Below the pieces are notes generated by a model. That model searched no databases and had not been told where the DNA came from. It worked only from the letters and a program-made list of their open reading frames with translations. Source: JAHBNG01 sp039028975 (lineage in GTDB: Bacteria; Chloroflexota; Anaerolineae; Caldilineales; Caldilineaceae). Taken from it: a DNA stretch of 64,000 nt. The stretch lies in the NCBI GenBank assembly GCA_039028975.1, contig JBCCHB010000085.1, positions 1 to 64,000 on the forward strand, written 5' to 3'. The position numbers and the translations under genes are program-made. This document shows positions 35,471 to 45,211 of the stretch, piece by piece (the stretch's first letter is position 1; each line of letters begins with the position of its first letter).

Positions 35471-35668
35471 TTACAAGTTTGTCCTCTGGAAACTGGGGAC
35501 CGCACCTACGGTTGACCCATCATAATTTATCATAATTTACCATACACTGCACTAGCCTGAGCAACCGAAGAGTCTCCCGCTGACGTTACGATCGACTAAT
35601 GGGCTTTTTAAGTTGATTAGACAGTGCGACAATTCGATGGGTAGGTTGGTTATGACCAGTCAGGCTGC

Positions 35669-37789
35669 ATGTCTATGAGGTGCCGATCACAGGATGTTCA
35701 TCGTTGGATTAAGTGGACACGAACCTCCGCGTTCCGATATGGCTTTTTTTTGCTATTGGTGGGATGGATAATTCTACCTCACTCTTATGGGGCACCTGGG
35801 GCTCAACCACCACCCGCTACGCCGCTTCCATCAAGGTCGTCGAGAGCATTGCATCTCGCTCCCCAGAGCATCCATTCGATTTCCAATCCGGCACCATCGT
35901 TAGGTGATCAAAAAGCCCTTATCTTGCTTGCCGATTTTCCCGATCTGCCGGGGTTGTTTACTGGTGCAGCTTGGTATGAACGTTTCTTTGGTGCTGATGG
36001 ATTTGCTGATTACTACAGTCAAAATTCATATGGCAAACTCCGCTTCAGTGGCGATGTGGTGGGGTTGGATGGTGATACCCCCGTCATAAATTACCCTTCG
36101 GTTGCCTATATTCAGCTGCCTAATTCGATCACCTACTATGCTGATGGCCGGTATGGCTTTAAGACTGGTGCGACCCAGTTTCCGCGGAACAATGTTGGCG
36201 TTGTTCATGATGCGCTGGTGGCGCTTGATCAGGCAGGCTTCGATTTCTCTCCTTACGTCAATCCAGCGACGAATCGAGTGGAAACTTTAATTGTCGTCTT
36301 TGGCGGTTCTCCCCATACCTATACGCAAGATGCTGATAAGAATTTAGAGGCCACGGGCTTCAGCTTTACAGACTCTGGTGTGGATGCGTACATGTCGACA
36401 GATGGATACCTCTTCGACAACTTTTCATTCTGTCCCGACCAGGAAGGAAGCGCCCCTGGCACCATCGCCAATATAGGTATCTGTACCCATGAGCATGGTC
36501 ACACAATTGGTATGCCTGATCTATACGACTTTACGTTTACCACTTCTGGCGTAGGTTACTTTGATATCATGGGGTATGGGACATACGGCATTACGAGGGG
36601 CGTGCGCCCTTTTCACTTTGGGGCCTATTCTAAAGCGTTTTTTGGATGGGTCGAGCCAACCGTTGTGTTGTCATCAACGACGGTTATCGCTTTGGACGCG
36701 GCTGAAGTGAAGCCAGAGATCATCAAGCTGGTGCCAAATGGTAATGTGAATAGCCAAGAATATTTCCTGCTGGAAAACCGCCAACCCCTTGGCTTTGATC
36801 AGGATTGGCTCGATGCAGGACTTTGTGGAGGACTTCTCATCTGGCATGTGGATCTTTCGATCATTGAAGCATACAGTGGTCACAATCTGGTCAACTCACC
36901 CCGCCAGCCCAATGGCCCTCAGCATTCTGGTATTAGAGTCGTGGAGGCAGATGGCCAAAGAAACCTGATCAATCCGCCATTCACCTACGGCAGTTGTACA
37001 GATTCTTGGAGCGTGGGTCAATCGTGGCATGCAGAGTCGGTTCCTTCATCAAATCTATGGAGTGGCCAGGAGAGTGGCATCTCCTTGACAGTGCAAAGCG
37101 CACACAGCACCCAAATTACGTTGACCATACAGCTAGACAATCTACCTAACCCATCTCCCACACCCAGCGTTACGTTAGAAAACAGCCCAACACCAACACA
37201 AACAAAGCCGGGCGTACCAACTCTTACGCCCATTATAACATCCACCACGACGCCCATAGTGACATCCACCACGACGCCCACAGTGATACTCACAGGGACG
37301 GTAACTCAAACGTCCATGCCCACAGCCCAAGCAACTAAGCAATTGACATTGACTGTAACGGCGACGGGGTTGCCAACACAAACAACACCTACGCCCGCCA
37401 CACCCACTTCCACACCCACTTCCACACCCACTGTCACTCTTCGTTTAACCATTGCCGGGGGGCAAATGGTAGGGGGGCCAGGCAGCCATGTACATTTATT
37501 CGGTAGCGGCTTTGGAGCCAATCGCCAGCTTGCCATCCGCGTCAATGGGCTACGGCTTGATGAATCCATCGAGACAGATGCTCAGGGAAACTTCAGGGCC
37601 ATTCTCAAGACCCATCTGGCATCCCCATCAGGCAGATATACCGTCACAGTGAGTGATCAAAGAGCGGTTGGTGTGGTGACCTATTTGCTTGAAAATGGGG
37701 GCGAAATCTCCATCGTTGAGGGAGCCAACGATCCGCAATTGGATGTCCCTATTGTTTATCAGCAATATTTGCCTATGGGGAAACGATAG
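35669..37789 (+). CDS. Secreted M6-family (immune inhibitor A-like) metalloprotease
   Basis: This encodes 706 residues; ATG 35669 or the second ATG two codons later may be the start, with no strong ribosome-binding site. The signal peptide core is FFLLLVGWIILPHSYG (about residues 26-41). The catalytic domain (about 80-480) carries the zinc motif HEHGHTIGMPDLYD with His274, Glu275 and His278, the HExxH of M6 proteases, followed by FDIMGYGTYG. A Thr/Pro/Ser linker with TSTTTPIVTSTTTPTVI-type repeats (about 495-590) leads to an Ig-like domain (HLFGSGFGANRQLAIRVNG) of about 90 residues. The C-terminus is YQQYLPMGKR, one of five such LP endings. It is predicted to degrade extracellular protein. 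The linker suggests an extended, surface-exposed placement. Confidence 0.9.
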   Translation: MSMRCRSQDVHRWIKWTRTSAFRYGFFLLLVGWIILPHSYGAPGAQPPPATPLPSRSSRALHLAPQSIHSISNPAPSLGDQKALILLADFPDLPGLFTGAAWYERFFGADGFADYYSQNSYGKLRFSGDVVGLDGDTPVINYPSVAYIQLPNSITYYADGRYGFKTGATQFPRNNVGVVHDALVALDQAGFDFSPYVNPATNRVETLIVVFGGSPHTYTQDADKNLEATGFSFTDSGVDAYMSTDGYLFDNFSFCPDQEGSAPGTIANIGICTHEHGHTIGMPDLYDFTFTTSGVGYFDIMGYGTYGITRGVRPFHFGAYSKAFFGWVEPTVVLSSTTVIALDAAEVKPEIIKLVPNGNVNSQEYFLLENRQPLGFDQDWLDAGLCGGLLIWHVDLSIIEAYSGHNLVNSPRQPNGPQHSGIRVVEADGQRNLINPPFTYGSCTDSWSVGQSWHAESVPSSNLWSGQESGISLTVQSAHSTQITLTIQLDNLPNPSPTPSVTLENSPTPTQTKPGVPTLTPIITSTTTPIVTSTTTPTVILTGTVTQTSMPTAQATKQLTLTVTATGLPTQTTPTPATPTSTPTSTPTVTLRLTIAGGQMVGGPGSHVHLFGSGFGANRQLAIRVNGLRLDESIETDAQGNFRAILKTHLASPSGRYTVTVSDQRAVGVVTYLLENGGEISIVEGANDPQLDVPIVYQQYLPMGKR

Positions 37790-37877
37790 TTGGTAAATTG
37801 TAGCTGGTGGTCAGCCGTCGGTTGAATGTCGATTATATTCAGGGCGATACAGAGAGCGATAACGAGGATCAATATAA

Positions 37878-39002
37878 ATGGATTATGTCATTATCGGTGG
37901 GGGCGTTTATGGCTGTGGTGTTGCATGGGAATTGGCTCGAAGAGGGGCTGAAGTTCTACTTCTTGAAGCCAACCAAATTGCATCTGGGGCATCAGGTGGT
38001 TTGGGCAAACGTGGGGTGCGAGCCAATGGGCGCGACCTGCGCGAATTGCCTCTTATGGCGTTGGCTTATGATCGTTGGCTCTACCTCCACCAGGAATTGG
38101 ACGGACCTACTGGGTATGACCGTGACGGACATCTGCTTCTGATTGAGCGGGAGCAGGATCGAATTGCTGCACCGGCCCAGGCTTGGATGCAAGTTCAACA
38201 GGGCGTTCCGTCCGAGATTATCGAGGAGGATGCATTGCATGAGATGGAACCGTACCTTTCCGAACAAGTTGTCAGCGCTATCTATTGTCCTAACGATGGC
38301 GTCTCCGATCACACGTTGACTACCCGCACCTTTGCCGAGGCTGCACGTCGCTTTGGTGCGGATGTCCGCGAGGAGACTCGTCTGCATGAGCTGAAACGAC
38401 AAGGGGACCGAATTACTGGCATCGTGACAGACAAGGAGGAGCATATTCCAGTCGATAAAACCCTCATTCTGCTCGCCAACAGCCACGTCCCGGTTCTTTT
38501 GCAGAAGTACTTTAATCTGACGCTCCCAATTTGGCAGATCCTCCCCCAGGTACTGCTTACCGAACCTGTCACGCCCATGCCCGTCGAACACTTAATCGGC
38601 CACGCCCATAGAACGCTGGCCATGAAAGCTCACACAACGTCCAGCAGTGAGCAAGTCATGATTTCAGGTGGCTGGCGGGGAAGGTGGAATCCGGCGACAG
38701 GCCGAGGGGAGACTCAGCCAGATCAGATTGCCGGGAATCTGGCCGAAGCGGTGGCAGTCTATCCAATGCTAGAAGATCTCAAGGTTTGGCAAGCCGATGC
38801 AGGCCGACTGGAAACTGTCACTGTCGATGGAATTCCGATTATCGATAGGGTTGCAGGCGTTGACAATCTCTTTTACGCAACGGGTTGGTCTGGTCATGGT
38901 TGGGCCATCTCCCCTGTTGTGACCAGGCTGCTCGCTGATTGGGTCTGGGAAGGGGATCGACCTGAACTGTTAGCACCCTTTGGCTATGAGCGATTTAGGT
39001 AG
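37878..39002 (+). CDS. FAD-dependent oxidoreductase, DAO (glycine/D-amino-acid oxidase) family
   Basis: This encodes 374 residues, with the start supported by GAGGA 9 nt upstream. The N-terminal dinucleotide fold MDYVIIGGGVYGCG has GxGxxG at residues 7-12 and ends at Glu31 (EVLLLE), then SGASGGLGKRGVRANGRD as in the DAO superfamily. The C-terminus has TVDGIPIIDRVAGVDNLFYA and TGWSGHGWAISPVV, the second FAD-contact region. The length is typical. The reaction is presumably oxidation of an amine or amino acid with FAD; the substrate is not deducible. It follows the protease by 88 nt and is probably separately transcribed or loosely linked. It is cytoplasmic, with no signal peptide. Confidence 0.88.
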   Translation: MDYVIIGGGVYGCGVAWELARRGAEVLLLEANQIASGASGGLGKRGVRANGRDLRELPLMALAYDRWLYLHQELDGPTGYDRDGHLLLIEREQDRIAAPAQAWMQVQQGVPSEIIEEDALHEMEPYLSEQVVSAIYCPNDGVSDHTLTTRTFAEAARRFGADVREETRLHELKRQGDRITGIVTDKEEHIPVDKTLILLANSHVPVLLQKYFNLTLPIWQILPQVLLTEPVTPMPVEHLIGHAHRTLAMKAHTTSSSEQVMISGGWRGRWNPATGRGETQPDQIAGNLAEAVAVYPMLEDLKVWQADAGRLETVTVDGIPIIDRVAGVDNLFYATGWSGHGWAISPVVTRLLADWVWEGDRPELLAPFGYERFR

Positions 39003-39112
39003 GTTTGCAGATAGACCATGCTTTTTCGGTTTTGTCTAAATAACGATAAAATAGGAAAGCTTTGAGGATTACACAGTGAATCAACGTAGACGTTTGAGAG
39101 AGGCGAGATGTT

Positions 39113-40036
39113 ATGAGTGATACCCATAAAGAGATTGAGCCTACACTACGAGAGGCAGCCATTGCATATGAAATGGCTGTACCTGTTAGGATTCCGCCAA
39201 CCGATGAGGATCTCTTCTATAGCGATGGGAAGTACGTGTCCGAGGAGGATTACTTCACCTACTTCTACGAATATGGCCGTGTAAGCTACGAGTGGAACAA
39301 CGGCATTTTAGAGGCAAAACCGGTGGCAGATGTGGTAAGCGCAAGGATGTACGCTTGGCTCTTTCAGCTGATTCAGGCATTTTTGGAGACGCACCCCATT
39401 GCTGGCTATATCTTGCTTGAGATTGGTTTTCGTATGGAAATTCCCGATCCAGATGTGCAGGGGGCAACAAAGGTAGTCGTTCGTAAACCCGATTTGGGTA
39501 TCGTGCTTAATGACAATCCGATTTCTCTCAACGATTCAGATAAGACCTACCATGGCGTCTGCGATCTCTGTATTGAGTCACTATCCTATTCTAACCAGAA
39601 GGAAATTGATCGAGATATCATAGATAAAAAATACGAGTATGGTGCTGGCGGTGTAAAGGAGTACTTTATCCTGGATGAGCGAAACATGGAGATGCACTTC
39701 TATCGCCGCAATGACCTGGGAAAGTATGTTGAGATAAAGCGGGATGCAGAGGGTATCGTCAGTTCCACCGTACTCCAAGGGCTGCATTTTCGAGTAACCG
39801 ATCTGCACAGACAGCCCTTAATGCGCGAGGTGGCTTTAGATCCACTCTATCGTTCTTTCTTCCTGCCTGAGTTCTATGCCCAACAGATTGCTCATGCAGA
39901 AGAGCGCAGACAAAAAGAAGAAGAACGCAGACAAAAAGAAAAAGCCCTTCAAGAAGCCGAAGATGAAAGGCATCGCTCTGCACGATATGCTGAGGCACTG
40001 CGCAACCGAGGTATCGATCCAGATAGTCTACTATAG
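39113..40036 (+). CDS. Uma2-family (DUF820) PD-(D/E)XK protein
   Basis: This encodes 307 residues. The core matches Uma2/DUF820: VSYEWNNGILEAKP, then LLEIGFRMEIPD, VVRKPDLGIVL with the metal-binding Asp, DLCIESLSYSNQKEIDRDII with Glu, and YEYGAGGVKEYFILD. This is the restriction-endonuclease-like fold. The N-terminal 45 residues are an extension, and the C-terminal 60 residues are a charged coiled coil (AEERRQKEEERRQKEKALQE) ending RNRGIDPDSLL, a common end in Chloroflexota and cyanobacterial members. The biological role of the family is unclear; many copies per genome are usual in these groups. GAGGCGAG stands upstream of the ATG. Confidence 0.88.
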   Translation: MSDTHKEIEPTLREAAIAYEMAVPVRIPPTDEDLFYSDGKYVSEEDYFTYFYEYGRVSYEWNNGILEAKPVADVVSARMYAWLFQLIQAFLETHPIAGYILLEIGFRMEIPDPDVQGATKVVVRKPDLGIVLNDNPISLNDSDKTYHGVCDLCIESLSYSNQKEIDRDIIDKKYEYGAGGVKEYFILDERNMEMHFYRRNDLGKYVEIKRDAEGIVSSTVLQGLHFRVTDLHRQPLMREVALDPLYRSFFLPEFYAQQIAHAEERRQKEEERRQKEKALQEAEDERHRSARYAEALRNRGIDPDSLL

Positions 40037-40098
40037 CAAGTAAGCACCCGACTCACCCATCAACTATAACCTAAATGGAGAATCAATACCCTCACTTC

Positions 40099-41388
40099 AT
40101 GAACAAAATTTTAGTGTGGCTTCTGCTAATAAGCTGCTTAGCCTTATTTCTTTCTGCCTGTGGCCCTGAGGAAGAGGAGCCCAGCCGGGAATTTCTCATG
40201 CGACAAGCAGAGCAGGTGGCTTTGGAGTACCAGAACCATCAAAATTTGGATGCTGCCCGTTCAGGTCTGAACGACATCAACGTCGCCAATGGAACCCAAT
40301 GGTTTGTCATGGTGACCGAATCCGCTCTAGCGGAAAATTCCAACCCCATATTAATGAGCGCCCTGGTCAAGCTTGCACTGGATTTGGGGCTTCAGAGCCA
40401 GCCGGTTCAGCAATATGCACTAGAGACGGGGCTGCTTCCCACGCCAGTGATACCAGGCCAAGCGGTTGCCGCCGATGCAGTCTCTGAGCAATCTCCTCAG
40501 GGCAATCGTGTCATTGCTCCAGCAACAGCTCCGCCAGCCGCTCAACAAGAGGGCAACAATAGTGAAGCCGCTGTTGAGATCGCGGCTCAACCAACTGTGG
40601 TAGAAGCCAAGCCGACTGATACACCAGCCACTCAGCCACTCGCTCGTGCTCTCAATGCCATCAATATACGCAACGGTCCGGGCATCAATTATGTCGTTGT
40701 CGGCTCGGCCCAAGCGGGTGAAGAACTTACAGTCATGGGTAAAAGTCCAGCAGGCGATTGGTGGCAGGTTCTTCTCAGCACAGGCCAACCTGGCTGGATC
40801 TTTGGTCAGCTAGTGGATGCACTCAACGTAGAAGAAGTGGGCATCGCGCAAAATATCCCCGCCCCACCTCCCACGCCAGTTCCGGTGGCGCCAACCAATA
40901 CACCCGTTCCCCCGGAACCTGAGGCACCGGCGGCACCCGAACCACCACCTGTGGATACAAGCAACCCCCACTTTACGCTGGTTCATCGCCAATTGGTCTC
41001 CAAGCAGGACAATGGTGATTGCCAGGGTAGGCATCTATTGCGCATCTTCGTCAAAGATGCTGCAGGGAACCTCCTCAATGGCGTTACGCTCAAAGGGGTT
41101 TATGTTGGTGACGAGATTAAGACTGGTGACCAAGGCAAGGGAGATGGCATCATTGAATATGATCTCCACGGCAGCGGCGAAGCCTTCCGGATCATCCGTG
41201 ACGTAAATGGCAATAATGCCTCTAGTGACGAAGCAGGCGGCTTTACCACCCGATCAGTAGACATCGACAAGCCGACGCTGATCGCTGCCGGATACTGCAG
41301 CGATGATGCCGATTGCGATGTCTTTTACAATTCGTATGGGTGCCACGGGCATCATAGCTGGATCGCTGAATTTGCGAGGAACTATTAG
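40099..41388 (+). CDS. SH3b-domain lipoprotein
   Basis: This encodes 429 residues from ATG 40099; ATG 40075 would add eight residues, and neither has a good ribosome-binding site. I prefer 40099 because it gives a clean lipoprotein signal MNKILVWLLLISCLALFLSA ending in Cys. Near residue 190-240 is a bacterial SH3 domain (INIRNGPGINYVVVGSAQAG, then GQPGWIFGQLV). A Pro-rich linker (PAPPPTPVPVAPTNTPVPPE) follows. The C-terminal 130-residue module begins HFTLVHRQLVSKQDNGDCQG and ends with four Cys (YCSDDADCD, YGCHGHHSW); this module recurs in Chloroflexota SH3 proteins, as far as I recall. It is likely to bind cell wall or another envelope polymer. Its stop overlaps the next gene's GTG by one base, so the two are translationally coupled. 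Confidence 0.83.
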   Translation: MNKILVWLLLISCLALFLSACGPEEEEPSREFLMRQAEQVALEYQNHQNLDAARSGLNDINVANGTQWFVMVTESALAENSNPILMSALVKLALDLGLQSQPVQQYALETGLLPTPVIPGQAVAADAVSEQSPQGNRVIAPATAPPAAQQEGNNSEAAVEIAAQPTVVEAKPTDTPATQPLARALNAINIRNGPGINYVVVGSAQAGEELTVMGKSPAGDWWQVLLSTGQPGWIFGQLVDALNVEEVGIAQNIPAPPPTPVPVAPTNTPVPPEPEAPAAPEPPPVDTSNPHFTLVHRQLVSKQDNGDCQGRHLLRIFVKDAAGNLLNGVTLKGVYVGDEIKTGDQGKGDGIIEYDLHGSGEAFRIIRDVNGNNASSDEAGGFTTRSVDIDKPTLIAAGYCSDDADCDVFYNSYGCHGHHSWIAEFARNY

Positions 41389-42317
41389 TGAAAGTACTCT
41401 TTGACCACGATGGTGGAATAGATGACTTAATCTCCCTGATGATGCTGTTGGCCATGGAGGATGTGGAACTGGCGGGCGTTGTCGTGACGCCTGCAGATAG
41501 TTTCCTACGTCCTGCTATGTCAGCAACGTTAAAGATTTTACGCTTCTTTGAACGGCCAGACATTCCCGTCTGTTCCGGAACGGGACGAGGGGTCAATCCC
41601 TTTCCACGGGAATGGCGGAAAGCACCATATGCCGTTGATGCCCTACCTATCCTTAACGATTCCGAAGCCGAGCTTGCTACACCACTTGATGAACCAGGGC
41701 ATGAATGGATTGCACGGATCCTCAAGGACGTACCCCATCCGATTCACGTGCTGGTTACTGGTCCTCTCTCTAATCTTTCTATGGCTCTATGTTCCGAACC
41801 ATCCTTAGCATCAACCATCAAAGAAGTCATCTGGATGGGTGGTGCGCTCAACGTGCGCGGCAATGTGCAGGACTACGAGCATGATGGTAGCGCTGAGTGG
41901 AACGCCTATTGGGATCCACCAGCGGCCTATGATATCTTTCACAAGACAGCTGTACCCATCACCCTCTTCCCCCTCGACGTGACAGACAGCGTCCCTGTTT
42001 CAATGGACTTCTTGCAGACCTTAGCCCGACAGCGTCGCTATCCACTATCCGATTTGGCTGGACAGTGCTGGGCCATGACGGTAGGTACGATACCGGCTTA
42101 TGAGTACATCTATCACATGTGGGATGTCCTCTCGACCGGATATTTTCTGGCTTCCGATCTCATGACCTTCCGTGACGTTCATTGTCAAATCCATGCCAAT
42201 GGTCCAAGCGCTGGACGAACGGAGCTAGTTGAATCTGGTGGTCGCCTGATTCGGGTCGCGGAGACGGTCGATGTGGCAGCGTTTCATGGCTACTTGCTAA
42301 CGCTTTTTCGGCGCTGA
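41388..42317 (+). CDS. Nucleoside hydrolase (IunH/URH1 family)
   Basis: This encodes 309 residues starting at GTG 41388, which shares its first base with the preceding stop. The N-terminal calcium-binding signature is FDHDGGIDD (Asp6, Asp8, Asp12, Asp13), matching the family pattern DxDxGxDD, although His and Gly replace the usual Thr and Pro. VLVTGPLSNLS and IWMGGALNVRGNV are the next conserved blocks, then EWNAYWDPPAA and ITLFPLDVTDSVPV. The enzyme splits the N-glycosidic bond of ribonucleosides for base and ribose salvage. It is cytoplasmic. The coupling to an SH3 lipoprotein is unexpected and may be only positional. Confidence 0.88.
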   Translation: MKVLFDHDGGIDDLISLMMLLAMEDVELAGVVVTPADSFLRPAMSATLKILRFFERPDIPVCSGTGRGVNPFPREWRKAPYAVDALPILNDSEAELATPLDEPGHEWIARILKDVPHPIHVLVTGPLSNLSMALCSEPSLASTIKEVIWMGGALNVRGNVQDYEHDGSAEWNAYWDPPAAYDIFHKTAVPITLFPLDVTDSVPVSMDFLQTLARQRRYPLSDLAGQCWAMTVGTIPAYEYIYHMWDVLSTGYFLASDLMTFRDVHCQIHANGPSAGRTELVESGGRLIRVAETVDVAAFHGYLLTLFRR

Positions 42318-42424
42318 TTTTGGTACAAGATGCAAAGATGGCATGGCAATGCAGGCACTGAGCCAACCCATGGTGAGGCTAATGGAAGAATATAGATCGA
42401 CAAAATTCTGAGAAGTTGTCTGGA

Positions 42425-42540
42425 ACGTCATTCTGAGGAGCCTGCAGCTCGGTTACGGCCGCAAAGCGGCACGAAGAATCTCACGGCTAGTCGACCGAAA
42501 AACGCAGAATCTTGAGTCGCTCCGCTCTTTCAGATTGACA
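42425..42540. repeat. Inverted pair of GTCATTxxGA-type dispersed repeats
   Basis: AACGTCATTCTGAGGAGCCT ... ACGAAGAATCTC is followed by a reversed copy (CAGAATCTTGAGTCGCTCCG ... TCAGATTGACA). It lies between converging genes (nucleoside hydrolase and the STAND/TPR gene). Confidence 0.6.
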
Positions 42541-42565
42541 CAATCGCACCCTTTCAGACAGCTTC

Positions 42566-45211
42566 TCAAAGTCCCATTGGGGGCGCGTTTGATAGGGCTT
42601 TCACAGTTCTTTCTACTTCATTAGCAAGATTAATTCTTTCAAAGCTTTCTATGGCTCTCTTCTTGGCCTTTCTTGCTAATGGTTCCTCATTTTTTCTGAT
42701 GTATAGGGTCGCCAACGCCCGCCACGCATATCCGGCTAAATAGAGATCCGGATCTTCGTTTTGCTCAATTAGGGCAATCGATTCTCGGATTTGCTGTTCG
42801 GCAAGGTCAAATTCGCCCTGTTCCATCAGGATTTCCCCACGCGTACGTAAAGAGTCAGGCTGGATTGCTGTTTCCTCCTGATCGAGTGCGTAGCTCACGT
42901 ATTCTGTTGCCTCTTCCAATTTCCTTTGCCCAAGGCAGGCTTCAGCCAATCCTTGATAGATGAGTGCCGTCAGAAATGGGGTCGGCTCTCCGGTACTGTT
43001 CTTCTTTTTTTCTACTATGCCCAGAAGCACCTCTTCTGCTTCCGCGTGTTGACCAGACAAATTGAGCAGAAACGCGTAGTTGTTCTCCATGCCGTCGATA
43101 GCAATGGTCTTTCCAATTCGGCGATAGGTTTCCCGCGCTTGGTTATGATAGGTTAGGGCCTTCTCGAAGTCCCCAGTCATAGAATAGATTTTCGCTAAAT
43201 TGCCGCATGTTTTAGCAATCCCATCATGGTGGTTTAGCGATAGCGCAATCTGATAAGCCTGTTGATAGCATTCAATGGCGCTTACATAGTCACGCTCAGC
43301 GTAGCGGATCAATCCCTCAAAATTTTCTACTTCATAACGAGCAAAAGAGACCTCCCGCCATGCATTTGATAACTCACGTTCGCGATAATGACGCCACCCT
43401 AGCCCCTTATAACTGTGGGCCAAACGCAGCTCGACCATCTCTTCTGCTTTTGAGATTGCACGACGAAACAACTCTTCGGCAGTGCCAAACTCACCTCGGT
43501 CATTGGCAATCACACCGCCTAGTTCCTCCGCCTCGATTGCCAAAATTGGCGTTCGATAGATGAGCGCTCCAAGATCCGCTTGTGCCTTTGCTGGATTGCC
43601 CAAGAGGCTTTCTAATCTGGCACAGTAAAGGGTTACCTTCTCTTTGGATTCCTCGGAAAGAAACAGTGACTTCATCGATTGAAAAAGAGTCAGGGCCGCA
43701 TGAGCTTGACCTTGATTGATCTCAGCCTGTTGCACATCAGACCAACTCCATACGGCACGCTCTGGCTCTTGGGTCTGGCTCAGGTGAAATGCGGCAGATG
43801 TATATTGAGCGCGCTCTGCAAAGATAGTGGCAGCTTTCATATGCAGTTGCTCATGGTGGTCGGATGATATCAACGCGGCAATCATGTCGCGATAGACCGG
43901 CAGCAGAAAGACGGCCCCCTTTGCATCTTGTTGAACAAGCCGATTGTCGATCAAACGTGACAGCGCAAAGCCACTTTTAGGGTGACGTGTCCAGACATCG
44001 GCTGGCGCTGGCAGTTGAAAGACCGAGAGTTCTTTGAGGAGCGCAACTTCGATTTCTTCAAGCCGTCGTAGTATACGAACGAGCAAAAAGTCATTGGATG
44101 GCACCCGAGGTAATTTGGCTAGGAGGGCGGAGATGGGTTCTCCCTCCTTGTATAAACTCATCAGCGTGATTAGCAATTGAAGAAGACGGGGGTTGCCTGC
44201 TGTATACGTATAGACCCTGTGTCTTGCAGACTCATCGACCTGGATTCGGGCCTCCTTTAGCAAAACATTACAGGCCGTTGGCGATAGTTCGGTCAAGCCT
44301 TCGTAATAATCAGCCTCCACAAATACTTTTTGACCCATTAGCAAAATGGGGACCTGGCCACGCATCAAATTCAGTAGCTCAATAAACTGAGCATGTCTGC
44401 CTTCGCTGGCTGGTAACAGGAGATCGGCCTCATCCACACAGATGAGTGGCTGTACGGTTAATTGCTCAAGCGTATATCGAATCATCTCGGCATAACGCGT
44501 ATGTGGCATCTCCCCTGGTCTCACAATCAATTCTTGCCAAAGAGATGAAGAGCCTTGCTGATGACAAAAATAAGCCAGCACAAAAACAAAGCTGTTGATA
44601 TGATCGTTGATGCCCGGACGAATTGTGAACCATAACGTATTCTCTTCACCCCACTCTTGCGCGAGGAAACTGCCCAATGCCGTCTTGCCCATGCCCCCTG
44701 ATCCAGTCAACATTACCGTTTGGTTCATTCTTAAACGTTGTTGACAATCGGCACTCTGCTTTTGGCGCTCAAGCAATTTTGTAACATCTATGGTAACCGG
44801 TGCTTCAAGACGGATGGCCGGATTTAGTTCTGCCAGCAAAAGTTGATCCAAGCGCTCAATCGCAAGATTTAGGTGGTCATAGAAGCGTGAGCGACTGAGG
44901 CTAATCTCTGGATGGCCCCGCGTGATCTCAACAGATTGTCCTTGAAAAAACCGCTGTTCAATAATTCGGTAGTGAAGGGCCTCCTGATTGTCCTTCATCT
45001 TCTGGGCTGCGTTGGACAAAACCTGTTGCAAAGCCCTGCCTATTGCATTGCTTTCAACGGTGCGCGCCAATAACTGATTCCCCAGAAGGTATGGGGTTGC
45101 CAGGGGGGAGTGGTTGCCAAGCCACCCGACATCCCTGAAGTTGTTTAGCGCATCCTTAAGTGCCTGACGGAATAGCGGTTCTTGCTCAAAGTTACCTGTG
45201 ACCTTTGCCAT
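42566..45211 (-). CDS. STAND-type ATPase with N-terminal HTH-like segment and TPR repeats
   Basis: This encodes 881 residues; ATG 45211 follows GAGGAG. Residues of about 78-125 (YRIIEQRFFQGQSVEITRGH, then LSRSRFYDHLNLAIERL) look like a sigma region 4/LuxR-type helix-turn-helix. The ATPase has Walker A GSGGMGKT at 170-177 and Walker B PLICVDEADLL near 255, followed by a GNPRLLQLLI sensor/winged-helix region. From about residue 480 to the end there are repeated helical hairpins typical of TPR (YKGLGWRHYRERELSNAW, GNLAKIYSMTGDFEKALTYH). This is the plan of STAND regulators that switch on ligand binding. It is divergent from the small gene at 45564, which it might control. The target is unknown. 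Confidence 0.85.
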   Translation of the reverse strand: MAKVTGNFEQEPLFRQALKDALNNFRDVGWLGNHSPLATPYLLGNQLLARTVESNAIGRALQQVLSNAAQKMKDNQEALHYRIIEQRFFQGQSVEITRGHPEISLSRSRFYDHLNLAIERLDQLLLAELNPAIRLEAPVTIDVTKLLERQKQSADCQQRLRMNQTVMLTGSGGMGKTALGSFLAQEWGEENTLWFTIRPGINDHINSFVFVLAYFCHQQGSSSLWQELIVRPGEMPHTRYAEMIRYTLEQLTVQPLICVDEADLLLPASEGRHAQFIELLNLMRGQVPILLMGQKVFVEADYYEGLTELSPTACNVLLKEARIQVDESARHRVYTYTAGNPRLLQLLITLMSLYKEGEPISALLAKLPRVPSNDFLLVRILRRLEEIEVALLKELSVFQLPAPADVWTRHPKSGFALSRLIDNRLVQQDAKGAVFLLPVYRDMIAALISSDHHEQLHMKAATIFAERAQYTSAAFHLSQTQEPERAVWSWSDVQQAEINQGQAHAALTLFQSMKSLFLSEESKEKVTLYCARLESLLGNPAKAQADLGALIYRTPILAIEAEELGGVIANDRGEFGTAEELFRRAISKAEEMVELRLAHSYKGLGWRHYRERELSNAWREVSFARYEVENFEGLIRYAERDYVSAIECYQQAYQIALSLNHHDGIAKTCGNLAKIYSMTGDFEKALTYHNQARETYRRIGKTIAIDGMENNYAFLLNLSGQHAEAEEVLLGIVEKKKNSTGEPTPFLTALIYQGLAEACLGQRKLEEATEYVSYALDQEETAIQPDSLRTRGEILMEQGEFDLAEQQIRESIALIEQNEDPDLYLAGYAWRALATLYIRKNEEPLARKAKKRAIESFERINLANEVERTVKALSNAPPMGL

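Larger units (their letters stand above)
34437..35668. other. 1.2-kb divergent intergenic region, repeat-bearing
   Basis: It lies between the minus-strand gene starting at 34436 and the protease gene at 35669. Contents: a shortened palindromic element (34515-34544), an 11-bp inverted repeat TTTGAGCCAAA/TTTGGCTCAAA (34947-34957 and 34991-35001), a full palindromic element (35066-35150) and a diverged repeat (35392-35470). No coding frame or tRNA was recognised. Confidence 0.65.
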
